Part shown: in pieces, positions 41,072-48,217 of the stretch
How positions within the stretch are numbered: position 1 is the stretch's first letter
How the letters are laid out: every line of letters begins with the position of its first letter
Assembly (NCBI RefSeq): GCF_029968035.1
Contig: NZ_JASCIQ010000017.1
Location: 1 to 64,000, forward strand
DNA length: 64,000 nucleotides
Direction of reading: 5' to 3'
DNA from: Streptomyces cavernicola
GTDB taxonomy: Bacteria; Actinomycetota; Actinomycetes; Streptomycetales; Streptomycetaceae
Notes under the pieces: model-generated
The model's database searches: none
What the model saw: the letters and a program-made list of their open reading frames with translations, nothing else
Told to the model about the DNA's origin: nothing
Made by a program: the position numbers and the translations under genes

Positions 41072-42298
41072 ATGTGCATGGCTGCGGGAGCGAAGGCGGA
41101 TGGTGCCGGGTGTGCTCGGTACACGTACCGTCTGCGCGTGTCCGGTTCGGCGCAGCGTGCGCTGGAGGCCGAGTGGGAGCGCTGCCGTTGGATCTGGAAC
41201 GAGTGCGTCGCGAAGTCCAAGGCCGTGGATGAAGCGGCGAAGGCGAGCGGCGAGAAGCTGGCTTGTGGGCCGGCCCGGCTCGACCGGATGCTGACCGAGG
41301 CCCGCAAGAGCACAGCCTGGCTGCGCGCGGGTTCGTCTGTCCCTCAGCAGCAGCTCATACGTGACTTCGGCAAGTCCCGCGCCAAGGCGTTGAAGGACAT
41401 CACGGACCGGTTGCCGGTACGACAGCGGGCTGGGATGCCCCGGTTCAAGCGGAAGCGCGAGACCTCTCCGACGCTGAACTACACGAAGCGCGGCTTCCGG
41501 CTGAAGGACGGTCGCCTGCATCTGGCGGGTGGGATCGTCGTACGGCCGGTGTGGTCGAGGGAACTGCCTGGGCCGCCCTCGTCGGTGCGTGTGTACCGCG
41601 ACAGCATCGGGCACTGGTACGCGTCGTTCGTGACCAGGGCCGTGACCGATGAACTGCCCGCCACCGGGCGGGTGATCGGCATCGACTGGGGTGTGGCGGA
41701 GACCGCGACCACTACGTCCGACGGCCACGACCTTCCTCACGCCCAGCACGGAAGGAAGGCCCAGGCCAAGCTGTCGCGGTACGACCGGATGATGGCCCGG
41801 CGCAGGCCGAAGAAAGGCCAGGCTGCCTCGAAGGGCTACCGCAAGGCGAAGAAATTGCGGGCCAAGGCCTGCAAGAAGATCGCCCGGCAGCGCGAGGACA
41901 CCGGCCGTAAGTGGGCGAAGAGGGTGGTCCGCGATCACGACAAGGTTGCGGTGGAGGACTTCCGCCCGAAGTTCCTCGCGAAAACCACCATGGCCCGCAA
42001 GGCCGCTGACGCCGCGATCGGCGCTACCAAGAAGGCCCTGATCGAGATGGGCCGCAAGCACGGGAGGAACATCCGCCTCGTGCATCCCGCGCACACCACG
42101 ATGGACTGCGCACAGTGCGGAGCGAGAACCAAGCACGCACTTCCGCTCTCCGAGAGAACCTACGCCTGCACCGCGTGCGGAGCCGTCTTGCCCAGGGACA
42201 AGAACTCCGCGCGCGTGATGTTGGTCCGGGCAGGTTGGAACCCGGATGGTGCTGAGGGCGCAAGACCTGTGGGAGCGCTGCTCCCGCAGGCGGCCTGA
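41072..42298 (+). CDS. tnpB: TnpB, RNA-guided transposon-associated nuclease
   Basis: A 408-residue OrfB/TnpB protein. The RuvC triad is intact: D205 in RVIGIDWGVAET, E295 in KVAVEDFRP and D376 in VLPRDKNSAR. The zinc knuckle CAQC...CTAC lies just before D376. N-terminal wedge-type segments (TYRLRVSGSAQRALEAEWERCRWIWNECV; PQQQLIRDFGKSRAKALKD) and the KRKRETSPTLNYTKRGF strand are typical. TnpB uses an RNA derived from the element's right end to cut target DNA and favours retention of the element. ATG 41072 or 41078 both fit. The protein looks full-length and active. Confidence 0.93.
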   Translation: MCMAAGAKADGAGCARYTYRLRVSGSAQRALEAEWERCRWIWNECVAKSKAVDEAAKASGEKLACGPARLDRMLTEARKSTAWLRAGSSVPQQQLIRDFGKSRAKALKDITDRLPVRQRAGMPRFKRKRETSPTLNYTKRGFRLKDGRLHLAGGIVVRPVWSRELPGPPSSVRVYRDSIGHWYASFVTRAVTDELPATGRVIGIDWGVAETATTTSDGHDLPHAQHGRKAQAKLSRYDRMMARRRPKKGQAASKGYRKAKKLRAKACKKIARQREDTGRKWAKRVVRDHDKVAVEDFRPKFLAKTTMARKAADAAIGATKKALIEMGRKHGRNIRLVHPAHTTMDCAQCGARTKHALPLSERTYACTACGAVLPRDKNSARVMLVRAGWNPDGAEGARPVGALLPQAA

Positions 42299-42390
42299 GC
42301 CATGAATCCCCACACACGCCCGAAGGTGCCGTGCAAGCGGCGTCCGGCCGCCAGGACGGACGGGAACCCCCACCTTCAGGCGGGGGAGCC
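42200..42390 (+). ncRNA. Candidate omega RNA at the right end of the tnpB element
   Basis: In TnpB systems the guide RNA arises from the 3' end of tnpB plus the right end, with the guide taken from DNA just beyond. Here the tnpB tail, a GC-rich stretch and the CCCCC/GGGGG hairpin (42367-42386) are in that position. Boundaries are inferred. Confidence 0.35.
42367..42386 (+). repeat. Right-end hairpin of the tnpB element
   Basis: CCCCC (42367-42371) and GGGGG (42382-42386) enclose ACCTTCAGGC; the loop echoes the left-end hairpin's CCTTCAGG. Confidence 0.65.
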
Positions 42391-42431
42391 TTCAATTCAT
42401 CTCCCCAGCCCGACCGACGAGGAGACACAGG

Positions 42432-43514
42432 ATGCAGTCCCAGGGAATCAGCAGGCGCGCGATGCTCGCGGGGGTGGGCGGCGTCGGCACCGCCGTGGCC
42501 CTCGGTGCGCTCGGCCGGCAGGCGATGGCGGCCGAGGACAGCACGGCCAAGTTCCCGCTGCCGGCCAAGCGCGAGTTGAACGTGCTGGTCACGGGAGACG
42601 CGGGCACCGGCACCCCCGCCCAGTTCGCCGTCGCGGCCGCCGCGCGCAAGCTGTGCGAGAAGCGCGGCGTCGACCTCGCCATCGGACTCGGCGACAACAT
42701 CTACGAGAACGGCCCCGAGGACGTACTGGACGACGAGTTCAGCACGAAGTTCGAGGAACCCAACAAGGGCATCGACGTCCCCTGGCTGATGGTGCTCGGC
42801 AACCACGACACCAGCGGCATCATCCCCGGCAGCGGCGGCCGCCCCTCCCGCGGCGACCACGAGATCGCCTACCACCGGCACTCCGCCCGCTGGTACATGC
42901 CCGACCGCCACTACTCCGTGGCCGTCCCCCAACACGCCCCCGTCGCCGAGTTCTTCGCCATCGACACCACACCCCTCTCCTCGTACGTCCTGCAGACCGA
43001 CCCCGAGTACCACTGGGACGGCCCCTTCGCCCACAAGCAGCGCGCCTGGCTGGCCGATTCACTCGCCGCGTCCGACGCCCGCTGGAAGTTCGTCTTCGCC
43101 CACCACCCGCTGCGCAACAACGGCACGCACGGCAACGCGGGCGCGTACGAGGGCATCACCTGCGGCGACTACATGAGCGGCAAGCACGTCAAGAAGCTGT
43201 ACGAGGAAGTGGTCTGCGGCAAGGCCGAGTTCATCCTCTCCGGCCACGACCACACGCTCCAGATCCTGGACACCGCCGCCGACCACCAGGGCACCCAGCA
43301 GATCGTCTGCGGCGCCGCCGCCAAGACCAAGGGCAAGGCCGACCGGCCCGAGAACAAGGAGCTCTGGGCGGCCTACGACACCCTCGGCTTCATGATGCTC
43401 TCGATCAACGCCGACCGCGTCACCACGGACGCGTACACCGTCGACCCGGAGACGTCCGAGTACCGGCACGCGTACCGGCATACGCGGACGGAGCGGATCG
43501 GGGGGCGTCAGTAG
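42432..43514 (+). CDS. TAT-exported metallophosphoesterase
   Basis: A 360-residue phosphatase of the purple acid phosphatase-like calcineurin fold. The N-terminus has a twin-arginine-type signal (GISRRAMLAGVGGVGTAVALGALGRQAMAA). Metal motifs are all present: VTGDAG, GLGDNIYENG, LGNHDTSG, FAHHPLRNNG and LSGHDHTLQ. It would release phosphate from organic phosphate outside the membrane. The insertion element ends 46 bases upstream, so any native promoter or PHO box beyond it has been displaced by about 1.5 kb. A GAGGAGA ribosome site precedes the ATG. Confidence 0.9.
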   Translation: MQSQGISRRAMLAGVGGVGTAVALGALGRQAMAAEDSTAKFPLPAKRELNVLVTGDAGTGTPAQFAVAAAARKLCEKRGVDLAIGLGDNIYENGPEDVLDDEFSTKFEEPNKGIDVPWLMVLGNHDTSGIIPGSGGRPSRGDHEIAYHRHSARWYMPDRHYSVAVPQHAPVAEFFAIDTTPLSSYVLQTDPEYHWDGPFAHKQRAWLADSLAASDARWKFVFAHHPLRNNGTHGNAGAYEGITCGDYMSGKHVKKLYEEVVCGKAEFILSGHDHTLQILDTAADHQGTQQIVCGAAAKTKGKADRPENKELWAAYDTLGFMMLSINADRVTTDAYTVDPETSEYRHAYRHTRTERIGGRQ

Positions 43515-43562
43515 GTCAGGCAGGGGCCGCCAGTAGGCCAGGACCGACCAGAAGACGCCACT

Positions 43563-43907
43563 TTGTCCTCGCCGACCGCGACCGGGCCCAGGCCATCCGT
43601 CCCCGTCCTGGCGGTGGTGCTCGCCGTCGCCGTGGTGGGCGGGGGCGGGTGCGCGCTGTGGAGGGCGCACCGGCGCGCGGTCCGGCAGGACCGGCAGTGG
43701 CGGGCGCAGGAAGAGGCCAGAGAGCGGGAGTTGCCGATGCCTGAGGTCGATGCGCTGTCCTGGCAGGACTTCGAGAAGTACGTCGCCGATCTGTGCCGTC
43801 GGGACGGCTGGACGGGGAACGGCCTCGGCCAAGCCCTTGAAGGACAGGTCGAGGTGCGCGAGGTCGGATGGGTGAACTCCACTGGTGCCACGCTGAGTTG
43901 GCCGTGA
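43563..43907 (+). pseudogene. Truncated membrane-anchored Mrr-like endonuclease
   Basis: The 114-codon frame (TTG start) encodes a transmembrane helix (VPVLAVVLAVAVVGGGGCALW), a charged coil and DALSWQDFEKYVADLCRRDGWT, which is the opening of Mrr-type restriction endonuclease domains in many actinobacterial membrane proteins. The catalytic D-QxK part that should follow is absent; the frame runs on 30 residues without homology and stops. I read this as a deletion remnant. Confidence 0.6.
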
Positions 43908-44159
43908 ACGGCAGACCGGTCACGGCGCCGTGACCTGGGGTGCCAGGTCGAGATTGCACTCGCTCAGGCTCGCTTCAGCCTGGTTCCCTTCAGCGGTGCG
44001 GCGGCGGTTGGCCTGGCCATAGGGCTCGCCGTCACGCTGACCAGGGTTTTCCTCCGAACTGTCATGCCCCTGGCGGAAGTTGACCAGAAGCAGGGGAAGC
44101 GGCCACCTTCAACAGCGCGCCGGCCAGGGACCGCCAACCACATCGCAAAGGAAGTTCTG

Positions 44160-44197
44160 CAAAAACACTTTTGGAAAACAGCTGCGCGCTCTAGCCT
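44160..44197 (+). promoter_or_regulatory. AT-rich promoter/operator before the winged-helix gene
   Basis: The inverted repeat CAAAA-ACAC-TTTTG (44160-44173) overlaps a TTGGAA box (44171-44176); TAGCCT (44192-44197) follows 15 bases later, 6 bases before the ATG at 44204, so the transcript may be leaderless. The rest of the 43908-44203 gap shows no gene. Confidence 0.4.
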
Positions 44198-44203
44198 CCC
44201 GCC

Positions 44204-44848
44204 ATGGTCAGCGACGAACAGAGACGCGTACTCGATCCCGAGCAGGACGCGGCAGCCCTGAAGGCCCTCACGCACCCGTTGCGTATCCGACTCCTCGGCC
44301 TGCTGCGGCAGGACGGTCCGGCCACCGCCACCGAACTCGCGGCCAGCACAGGGGAGTCGTCCGCGTCCACCAGCTATCACCTGCGAGTCCTGGCGAAGTA
44401 CGCGTTCGTCGCCGAAGCCGAGCACCGTGACGGGCGGGAGCGCCGCTGGCAGGCCGTGCACGCCGTGACCTCCTGGAGCAACGAAGCCATGGAGGCCTCA
44501 CCCGGAAGCCGCGCCTACGTCAGCTTGTCGCGCAGGGCCCAGATCGAGCACTTGGAGAGATCACTCGACCGGCACGAGGCCGACATAGCCGAGGGGCGGC
44601 TGGGACAGGAGTGGGTGGAGCCTTCCGGGATCAGCGACTTGATGCCCCGTATGACCCCCGAGTCGCTCACCGAACTCTGGGAGCTCCTGGAACGGAAGCT
44701 GGAGGAACTGACCGCCCGCGACGCGCTGGATCCGCGCGCCGCACAGGTCGTGCTCCTCACCGCCGGGCTCCCCCTGGCGCCGCGCGACCGGGCCGCGGAG
44801 CCGGACACATCTCCCGACACGGCGGCAGACGCCGAGCACGCGTCATGA
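44204..44848 (+). CDS. ArsR-like winged-helix regulator
   Basis: A 214-residue regulator. The winged helix covers about residues 15-95: ALKALTHPLRIRLLGLLRQDGPATATELAASTGESSASTSYHLRVLAKYAFVAEAE, an ArsR/HTH_20 pattern, followed by helices (RRAQIEHLERSLDRHEADIAEG, SLTELWELLERKLEEL) that probably bind ligand or dimerise. Its last codons overlap the start of the MFS gene (ATGA), so it is co-translated with an exporter and likely controls it. A compact AT-rich palindrome lies just upstream. Confidence 0.9.
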   Translation: MVSDEQRRVLDPEQDAAALKALTHPLRIRLLGLLRQDGPATATELAASTGESSASTSYHLRVLAKYAFVAEAEHRDGRERRWQAVHAVTSWSNEAMEASPGSRAYVSLSRRAQIEHLERSLDRHEADIAEGRLGQEWVEPSGISDLMPRMTPESLTELWELLERKLEELTARDALDPRAAQVVLLTAGLPLAPRDRAAEPDTSPDTAADAEHAS

Positions 44849-46206
44849 CGGAACCGCTGGACATACGCGCCGCACGCCGCCGCTACATCACGGTCTGCGT
44901 CCTGTTCTGGCTGCCTCTCGGACTGGCCATCGCGCCCCAGATCCTGCTGTTCACCGAGCGCGGTATGACCATGACGGCCATCGCGGGCTTCTTCGCCGCG
45001 CATTCCCTCACCGCCGCCGCGCTGGAACTACCCACCGGAGGACTGTCCGACGTCCTGGGACGCCGTACGGTTCTGGCCACCGCAGGCCTGCTGAACCTGA
45101 CCGCCCTGATCATCGGGGGCCTGGGCACCGCACCCTGGCTGCTCGGCCTGGGCATGGCCCTGCTCGGCGCGGGCCGTGCCCTGTCCAGCGGACCGGCCGA
45201 AGCCTGGTACGTCGACACCGTCCAGGCACACTCCGGGCCCGACGCCGATCTGCGCACCGGACTGGCCCGCGGCTCCTCCGCGACCTCCGCCGCACTCGCC
45301 ACCGGCACCCTCCTCGGCGGCGCCCTGCCCTGGCTGCTCGGCCTCGGCCCCGACCTCGGCGCCCAACTGCGCGAGGCGAGCGCCGAGTTGGTGCTTCCCC
45401 TTTCGGTTCCGATGCTCCTTGGCGCGGTGGTCGAGGCCGCCTTCGTGCTGTACGTCCTGACCGCGCTGCGGGAGCCGTCCCGACCGGCAGCCACCTTGCA
45501 CGACGTACTCCGAGGCATCCCGGCGACCGTCGTGGACGGACTGCGGCTGGGAGGCCGCGACGCGCTGGTCCGCCGGGTGCTCCTCAGCGCAGGAGCCGCC
45601 GGCAGTGCCCTGGCCGTGATCGAACTGCTCACGCCGGGCCGGGCCGCGGCTCTCACGGGCGCATCGGAGTCGGGGGCGGTGCTCTTCGCCGCACTCGCCT
45701 GCACCGGATTCATCTGCGCGGGCATCGGCAGCCACCTCGCACCGCTGACCGCTCGGCTCGCCGGACGTTCCGAACGTGCGGTCCTGGTGAGCCTCGGCGC
45801 AAGCGCGACAGGCCTGCTTCTGCTCGGCGCCACCGCGGCGTTCACAGGAAAGGCCTCCCTGCTCCTCGCGGCCATCGGCTACGCCCTGGTCTACCTCGGG
45901 CTGGGCGCGGCGGGGCCGAGCGAGAACGACCTCTTGCACCGCCGCGTCGCCAGTGCGGGCCGGGCCACCGCGCTGTCCATCCAATCTCTGGCTCTGCAAC
46001 TGGTGGCAGCTCTCACCGGCTTGATCATCGGCCTGCTTCCGGCCGGCCCCCTCCCCTGGCTGCTGGGAGGCGCCGTGTTGCTCGCCGGAGCCGCCCTGTG
46101 GATTCAGCGCAGCGCTCCCACACCCGAGACCCGGACGGCAACACCTCAGCCGCACACCGTGCCGTCCGACCCGAGCGCCCAGACGGGTACGTACGGGAGA
46201 GCGTGA
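44845..46206 (+). CDS. MFS exporter, translationally coupled to its regulator
   Basis: A 453-residue major facilitator with 12 predicted helices. The first loop motif is GGLSDVLGRRTVL (motif A-like), and GRALSSGPAEAWYVDTV in helix 4-5 is typical of a small MFS group next to ArsR-type regulators in actinobacteria. The C-terminal 35 residues are a Pro/Thr-rich tail. It probably exports a drug or metabolite; substrate unknown. ATG 44845 overlaps the TGA of the regulator. Confidence 0.9.
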   Translation: MTEPLDIRAARRRYITVCVLFWLPLGLAIAPQILLFTERGMTMTAIAGFFAAHSLTAAALELPTGGLSDVLGRRTVLATAGLLNLTALIIGGLGTAPWLLGLGMALLGAGRALSSGPAEAWYVDTVQAHSGPDADLRTGLARGSSATSAALATGTLLGGALPWLLGLGPDLGAQLREASAELVLPLSVPMLLGAVVEAAFVLYVLTALREPSRPAATLHDVLRGIPATVVDGLRLGGRDALVRRVLLSAGAAGSALAVIELLTPGRAAALTGASESGAVLFAALACTGFICAGIGSHLAPLTARLAGRSERAVLVSLGASATGLLLLGATAAFTGKASLLLAAIGYALVYLGLGAAGPSENDLLHRRVASAGRATALSIQSLALQLVAALTGLIIGLLPAGPLPWLLGGAVLLAGAALWIQRSAPTPETRTATPQPHTVPSDPSAQTGTYGRA

Positions 46207-46233
46207 CGTCGTCCCCGCGGGGCCCTCGACCGG

Positions 46234-46716
46234 TCAGTAGTAGGCGCTCATGATGTCGGTGGCCCAGTCGGGCTGGACGGTGTCGCCCTGCGGCCCGAAC
46301 TCGGTCATGTACGGCTTGATGTCGAGGACGGGGCTGCCGTCGACCGCGTCCAGGCCCTGGACGTGCAGGTCGAGTCCGTCGACGTGCAGCAGGCGGCAGC
46401 GGGAGACGCCGATGCGGTTGGGCCGGTTCTTGCCGCGCTGCGCGAAGATGCCGACCAGGGGCCAGTCGGTGTTGCCGCGCGGGTGACGGGCGCCGCTCTG
46501 GATCTTCGCCACGGGGACGCGGTCGAAGTGGTAGACGATCTCCAGGTGCGAGAACGCGTCCAGGCCGGCCAGGGCGTCCTCGCCGAACTGCTCGCCGTCC
46601 AGGCAGATCACGGACTCGACCTTGCCCCAGTCGTCGTCGTAGACCTCCTCGCGGCCACCGACCACCCGGCCCACCGGGACCGACACCACCTGGGCCGAGG
46701 TGTTGTTCTCGGACAT
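46234..46716 (-). CDS. TrmO/TsaA-like (UPF0066) protein
   Basis: A 160-residue protein of the TsaA/TrmO beta-barrel family, whose E. coli member methylates t6A37 in threonine tRNA. Hallmarks: SHLEIVYHFDRV, ARHPRGNTDWPLVGIFAQRGKNRPNRIGVSRCRLL, DGLDLHVQGLDAVDGSPVLDIKPYM. The core RPNxIGxS motif is intact. It differs from standard TrmO in lacking an extended C-terminal domain, so some homologues may act on small molecules. ATG 46716 chosen; the longer open frame upstream is not conserved-looking. Confidence 0.85.
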   Translation of the reverse strand: MSENNTSAQVVSVPVGRVVGGREEVYDDDWGKVESVICLDGEQFGEDALAGLDAFSHLEIVYHFDRVPVAKIQSGARHPRGNTDWPLVGIFAQRGKNRPNRIGVSRCRLLHVDGLDLHVQGLDAVDGSPVLDIKPYMTEFGPQGDTVQPDWATDIMSAYY

Positions 46717-46813
46717 CTGCCGTGCCTTTCTGTCGGAACTTGTCATCACTGTGCGGGAGTTGGCGGCGGTCCTCGGCCGTCCGTCCCGTACGCCGTGGAG
46801 GAGCTGCCCGGTC

Positions 46814-47839
46814 TCAGACGGGGAGCGCGCCGGGGAATCGGGATGTGGGTACGTCGGGGTGCGTGCCGGAGATCCATCCGTGTCCCTGCGTACGGGTTTC
46901 AGGGACGAAGCCGCAGTGGACGGAGAGGTTGCGGGCGGCGGCGCTCGTGTAGGGGCAGCCGTTGGCGTATTCCGCGGCTTCCCGGGGGTCCGATGCGTCG
47001 TCCCGGTACTTGATCTCGAAGGGCAGCGGGTCTCCCGTGAACTGCGGGTCTCCGTATGTGCTGTAGCCCCGCACGAGGCGCCCGTCGCGGGCGACGTACC
47101 AGTTCTCGGCCTCGTGGTACGGGTCGACGCTGTAGAAGTGCGCTTCACCGCATTTCCGGCTGAGTCTGTCGGCGAGCGTGAAACCGCTGTGGTCGTCGAT
47201 GAACGAGTCGCCCCAGAGGAGCCGCCAGTTCCTGATCGGGAGTGTCCTGTCTCTGTTCGTCAACTCGGGTGTGATGAAGACTCGGTGGGCCGAATCCTGC
47301 GAGCCCTGGGATCCCGGTGAGCCCTGCGGGTGCGGCAGCTCGATGCGGTCGGTGAACCTCGTGGCGGCGGCCACGCCCATCTCCGTGGTGGCGGGGCGCA
47401 GGTCGTGCAGTCCCAGAACGGATACGGCGTCCTGAGTTCGGTCTGCGGGGAACGCCAGCCAACGGCCCGTGTCCGCAGGGAGCCTGACGGGGAGTTCCGC
47501 GAGGAGTTTGATCCGTACGAGACGCTCCACCGCGCTTCGGTCGGCGCGGTCGAGGCTCTCGCCGCCGCCGAGTGCGGCCAGGGCCACCAGAGCCTTGCCG
47601 CGCAGGCGGCCGGGGCCCTGCCGCCGGATGTGCCGAAGACGGCGTTCCGCCTCCGTGCCCAGACGCCGCAGCACAGGCTCGGCGTCGCCGAGGCCCGCCG
47701 AGCCGCCCTCGCGGACGTACGGCAACACATGGTCGACGGCTTCTGCGCCGAGCGCGACGAGAGCATCCACCGCGGCCTTCCAGGTACCGCGGTCCGAGGC
47801 GGAGAGGTTCCGCGCGTGGGCGTCGACTGAATCCGGCAT
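46814..47839 (-). CDS. Hypothetical protein with HEAT-like N-terminus
   Basis: A 341-residue cytoplasmic protein. The first 120 residues look like HEAT repeats (KAAVDALVALGAEAVDHVLPYVREGG, RLRGKALVALAALGGGESLDRADRSAVERLVRIKLLAELP). The rest resembles an uncharacterised actinobacterial domain (LPIRNWRLLWGDSFIDDHSGFTLADRLSRKCGEAHFYSVDPYHEAENWYVARDGRLVRGYSTYGDP), in which a ligand- or immunity-like fold is possible. No function assigned. Monocistronic; 97 bases upstream of the TrmO-like gene. Confidence 0.75.
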   Translation of the reverse strand: MPDSVDAHARNLSASDRGTWKAAVDALVALGAEAVDHVLPYVREGGSAGLGDAEPVLRRLGTEAERRLRHIRRQGPGRLRGKALVALAALGGGESLDRADRSAVERLVRIKLLAELPVRLPADTGRWLAFPADRTQDAVSVLGLHDLRPATTEMGVAAATRFTDRIELPHPQGSPGSQGSQDSAHRVFITPELTNRDRTLPIRNWRLLWGDSFIDDHSGFTLADRLSRKCGEAHFYSVDPYHEAENWYVARDGRLVRGYSTYGDPQFTGDPLPFEIKYRDDASDPREAAEYANGCPYTSAAARNLSVHCGFVPETRTQGHGWISGTHPDVPTSRFPGALPV

Positions 47840-47900
47840 AAAACACAGCCTAGTTGTCGTGCAGCGGCTGCGGATTGAGCAGTGACGGCAGTAGTGAGCT

Positions 47901-48062
47901 TCAGCTCGTCACACCGAAGTCGTGCCCCGCCCACGCCACGTCGTCCGCCTGCACGCCAGGGGCCCCGGCCAACGTGGTAGGGGTCATCGTGGTGAACGCG
48001 TGGACTTCCCGATGGAGGTGGGACTGGTCGGCGTAACCGCACTCCGCCGCGACTCGGGACGC
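47901..48062 (-). pseudogene. C-terminal remnant of an AraC-family regulator
   Basis: Fifty-three codons encode ASRVAAECGYADQSHLHREVHAFTTMTPTTLA, the second helix-turn-helix and closing helix of AraC-type regulators, then a short tail and stop. Everything upstream of this block is lost; the adjacent DNA belongs to an unrelated fragment on the other strand. Confidence 0.75.
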
Positions 48063-48071
48063 GGGCTCGGC

Positions 48072-48197
48072 AGCCCCTACCGCGTCGACTACTGCTTCGT
48101 CTTCGAACTCCGTGCCGGCCTCTTCACCCGGGTCCGCGAATACGCAGACACGGCCCGCGGACACCGCATGGTCTTCGGCGAACGTACGCAGCACTGA
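48072..48197 (+). pseudogene. C-terminal remnant of an NTF2/SnoaL-like gene
   Basis: Forty-one codons encode YRVDYCFVFELRAGLFTRVREYADTARGHRMVFG, the closing strands of a SnoaL-like ketosteroid-isomerase-type protein. The N-terminal 80 or so residues are missing and no start of its own is present. It abuts the AraC remnant, so a deletion probably joined two broken genes. Confidence 0.65.
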
Positions 48198-48217
48198 CCT
48201 CCCCAGGCCGCCCAACC

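Larger units (their letters stand above)
40915..42395 (+). mobile_element. IS605/IS1341-type element carrying only tnpB
   Basis: Bounded by two related subterminal hairpins: CCCC..TCCTTCAGGGCGGGG at the left (40916-40935) and CCCCC..CCTTCAGGCGGGGG at the right (42367-42386). Only a TnpB gene lies between; there is no Y1 or serine transposase TnpA, so movement would need one in trans. It sits between two divergent secreted-enzyme genes. Exact outer ends are not determined. Confidence 0.75.
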
